In this document: one piece after another, positions 5,609 to 6,025 of the stretch
Layout of the letters: each line of letters opens with the position of its first letter
How positions within the stretch are numbered: the first letter of the stretch is position 1
From: Oscillospiraceae bacterium
GTDB lineage: Bacteria > Bacillota > Clostridia > Oscillospirales > Acutalibacteraceae
Reading direction: 5' to 3'
Length of the DNA: 6,025 nt
NCBI GenBank assembly: GCA_902795765.1
Contig: CADBMQ010000116.1
Coordinates: 1-6,025, forward strand
Notes under the pieces: generated by a model
What the model saw: the letters and a program-made list of their open reading frames with translations, nothing else
Told to the model about the DNA's origin: nothing
Database searches by the model: none
Program-made: the position numbers and the translations under genes

Positions 5609-6025
5609 GGGCAGAGTCATTTGGCGGAAGATACTGAATTTTGCACCGATACGATGGCTTTTGAACATTCCTGTATGCAGAAAAATCGGCAATTCGGGAA
5701 TAGGACAAAAACTTTTCTGTTATGAAACTGTAAGTTACCTTTTCTTCGGAGTGTTGACAACAGTTGTCAGCATAGCAACTTATTGGGTGTCAGCCGAGAT
5801 AATAGGCGATGGAGTCAGTATCTACTTTTTTGGAGAGATGCAGTCGCTCGGCTATATCATAGCGAATACAATTTCTTGGATATGTGCAGTTTTGTTTGCG
5901 TATGTGACGAACAAAATCTTCGTCTTTGAGAGTAAAATAAACGGAGCATCGCAAATAGCCAAAGAAATACTGCTTTTTGCAGGTGCAAGACTATTTACAT
6001 TCTTTGTTGAAATAGCATTTATGGT
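5595..6025 (+). CDS. GtrA-family membrane protein (3' end off window)
   Basis: An open frame of 143 codons runs off the right edge. A basic cytoplasmic N-terminus of about 43 residues (VIWRKILNF, RWLLNIPVCRKIG) precedes the GtrA domain. The domain shows YLFFGVLTTVVSIATYW (first membrane segment, about 45-66), then LGYIIANTISWICAVLFAYVTNK with IFVFES (second, about 84-104) and KEILLFAGARLFTFFVEIA (third, from about 122). A fourth segment is expected beyond the edge. GtrA-type proteins are thought to flip polyprenyl-linked sugars across the membrane, although this is better supported for some members than others. Its ATG overlaps the end of the glycosyltransferase gene by 14 bp, with GAGG at 5582-5585 nine bases upstream. 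The pair matches the known gtrA-gtrB partnership in surface-polymer decoration. No third gene, such as a sugar-to-polymer transferase, is visible within the window. Confidence 0.9.
   Translation, partial: MAENKGRVIWRKILNFAPIRWLLNIPVCRKIGNSGIGQKLFCYETVSYLFFGVLTTVVSIATYWVSAEIIGDGVSIYFFGEMQSLGYIIANTISWICAVLFAYVTNKIFVFESKINGASQIAKEILLFAGARLFTFFVEIAFM

Noticed and set aside
5754..5782. TTGACA at 5754-5759 as an internal promoter in the gtrA-like gene
   Set aside because: At the 17-base spacing the -10 would be AACTTA, a poor match, and no better hexamer is nearby.

Overview
The window is a compact, AT-rich, almost wholly coding stretch in which all seven genes lie on the + strand. Shine-Dalgarno sites are strong (AAAAGGAG type), one gene starts at GTG, and neighbouring genes overlap. 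The SpoIIIE-like FtsK tail, ComEC-like hydrolase, DUF3006 protein and bacterial acyl-ACP thioesterase together suggest a low-GC Firmicute, most likely an anaerobic gut-type Clostridium relative (Oscillospirales/Ruminococcaceae-like). That placement is inference from gene content and codon style; no rRNA or other taxonomic marker is present.

Layout. Positions 3-4552 form a tight five-gene run. It begins with the 3' end of an FtsK/SpoIIIE DNA translocase and continues with a complete YgiQ-family radical SAM protein (11-bp overlap). Next come a membrane-anchored ComEC-type metallo-beta-lactamase-fold protein (34-bp overlap, GTG start), a 68-residue DUF3006 protein (4-bp ATGA overlap) and, 12 bp later, an acyl-ACP thioesterase. 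No terminator or convincing promoter was seen inside this run, so it reads as one transcription unit whose promoter lies off the left edge. The 102-bp gap at 4553-4654 is the only real intergenic space. It carries a perfect-consensus extended -10 sigma-A promoter and an overlapping second candidate promoter. These drive a second unit: a GtrB/DPM1-like membrane glycosyltransferase and, overlapping it by 14 bp, a GtrA-family membrane protein cut off by the right edge.

How the genes work together. The first unit mixes chromosome translocation, an uncharacterised radical SAM enzyme, an extracellular-facing hydrolase with a small partner, and fatty-acid release from ACP. No single pathway unites them, so this looks like a housekeeping cluster kept together by translational coupling. 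The hydrolase and DUF3006 pair are the most likely direct partners. The second unit is a familiar pair: GtrB-type enzymes load a sugar onto a polyprenyl phosphate, and GtrA-type proteins are thought to move that lipid-linked sugar across the membrane for decorating cell-surface polymers.

I found no mobile element, CRISPR array, tRNA, rRNA or riboswitch. Most of the region is ordinary chromosome. The points most worth a second look are the extra four-cysteine set in the radical SAM protein, the hydrolase/DUF3006 pair, and the tandem promoter.
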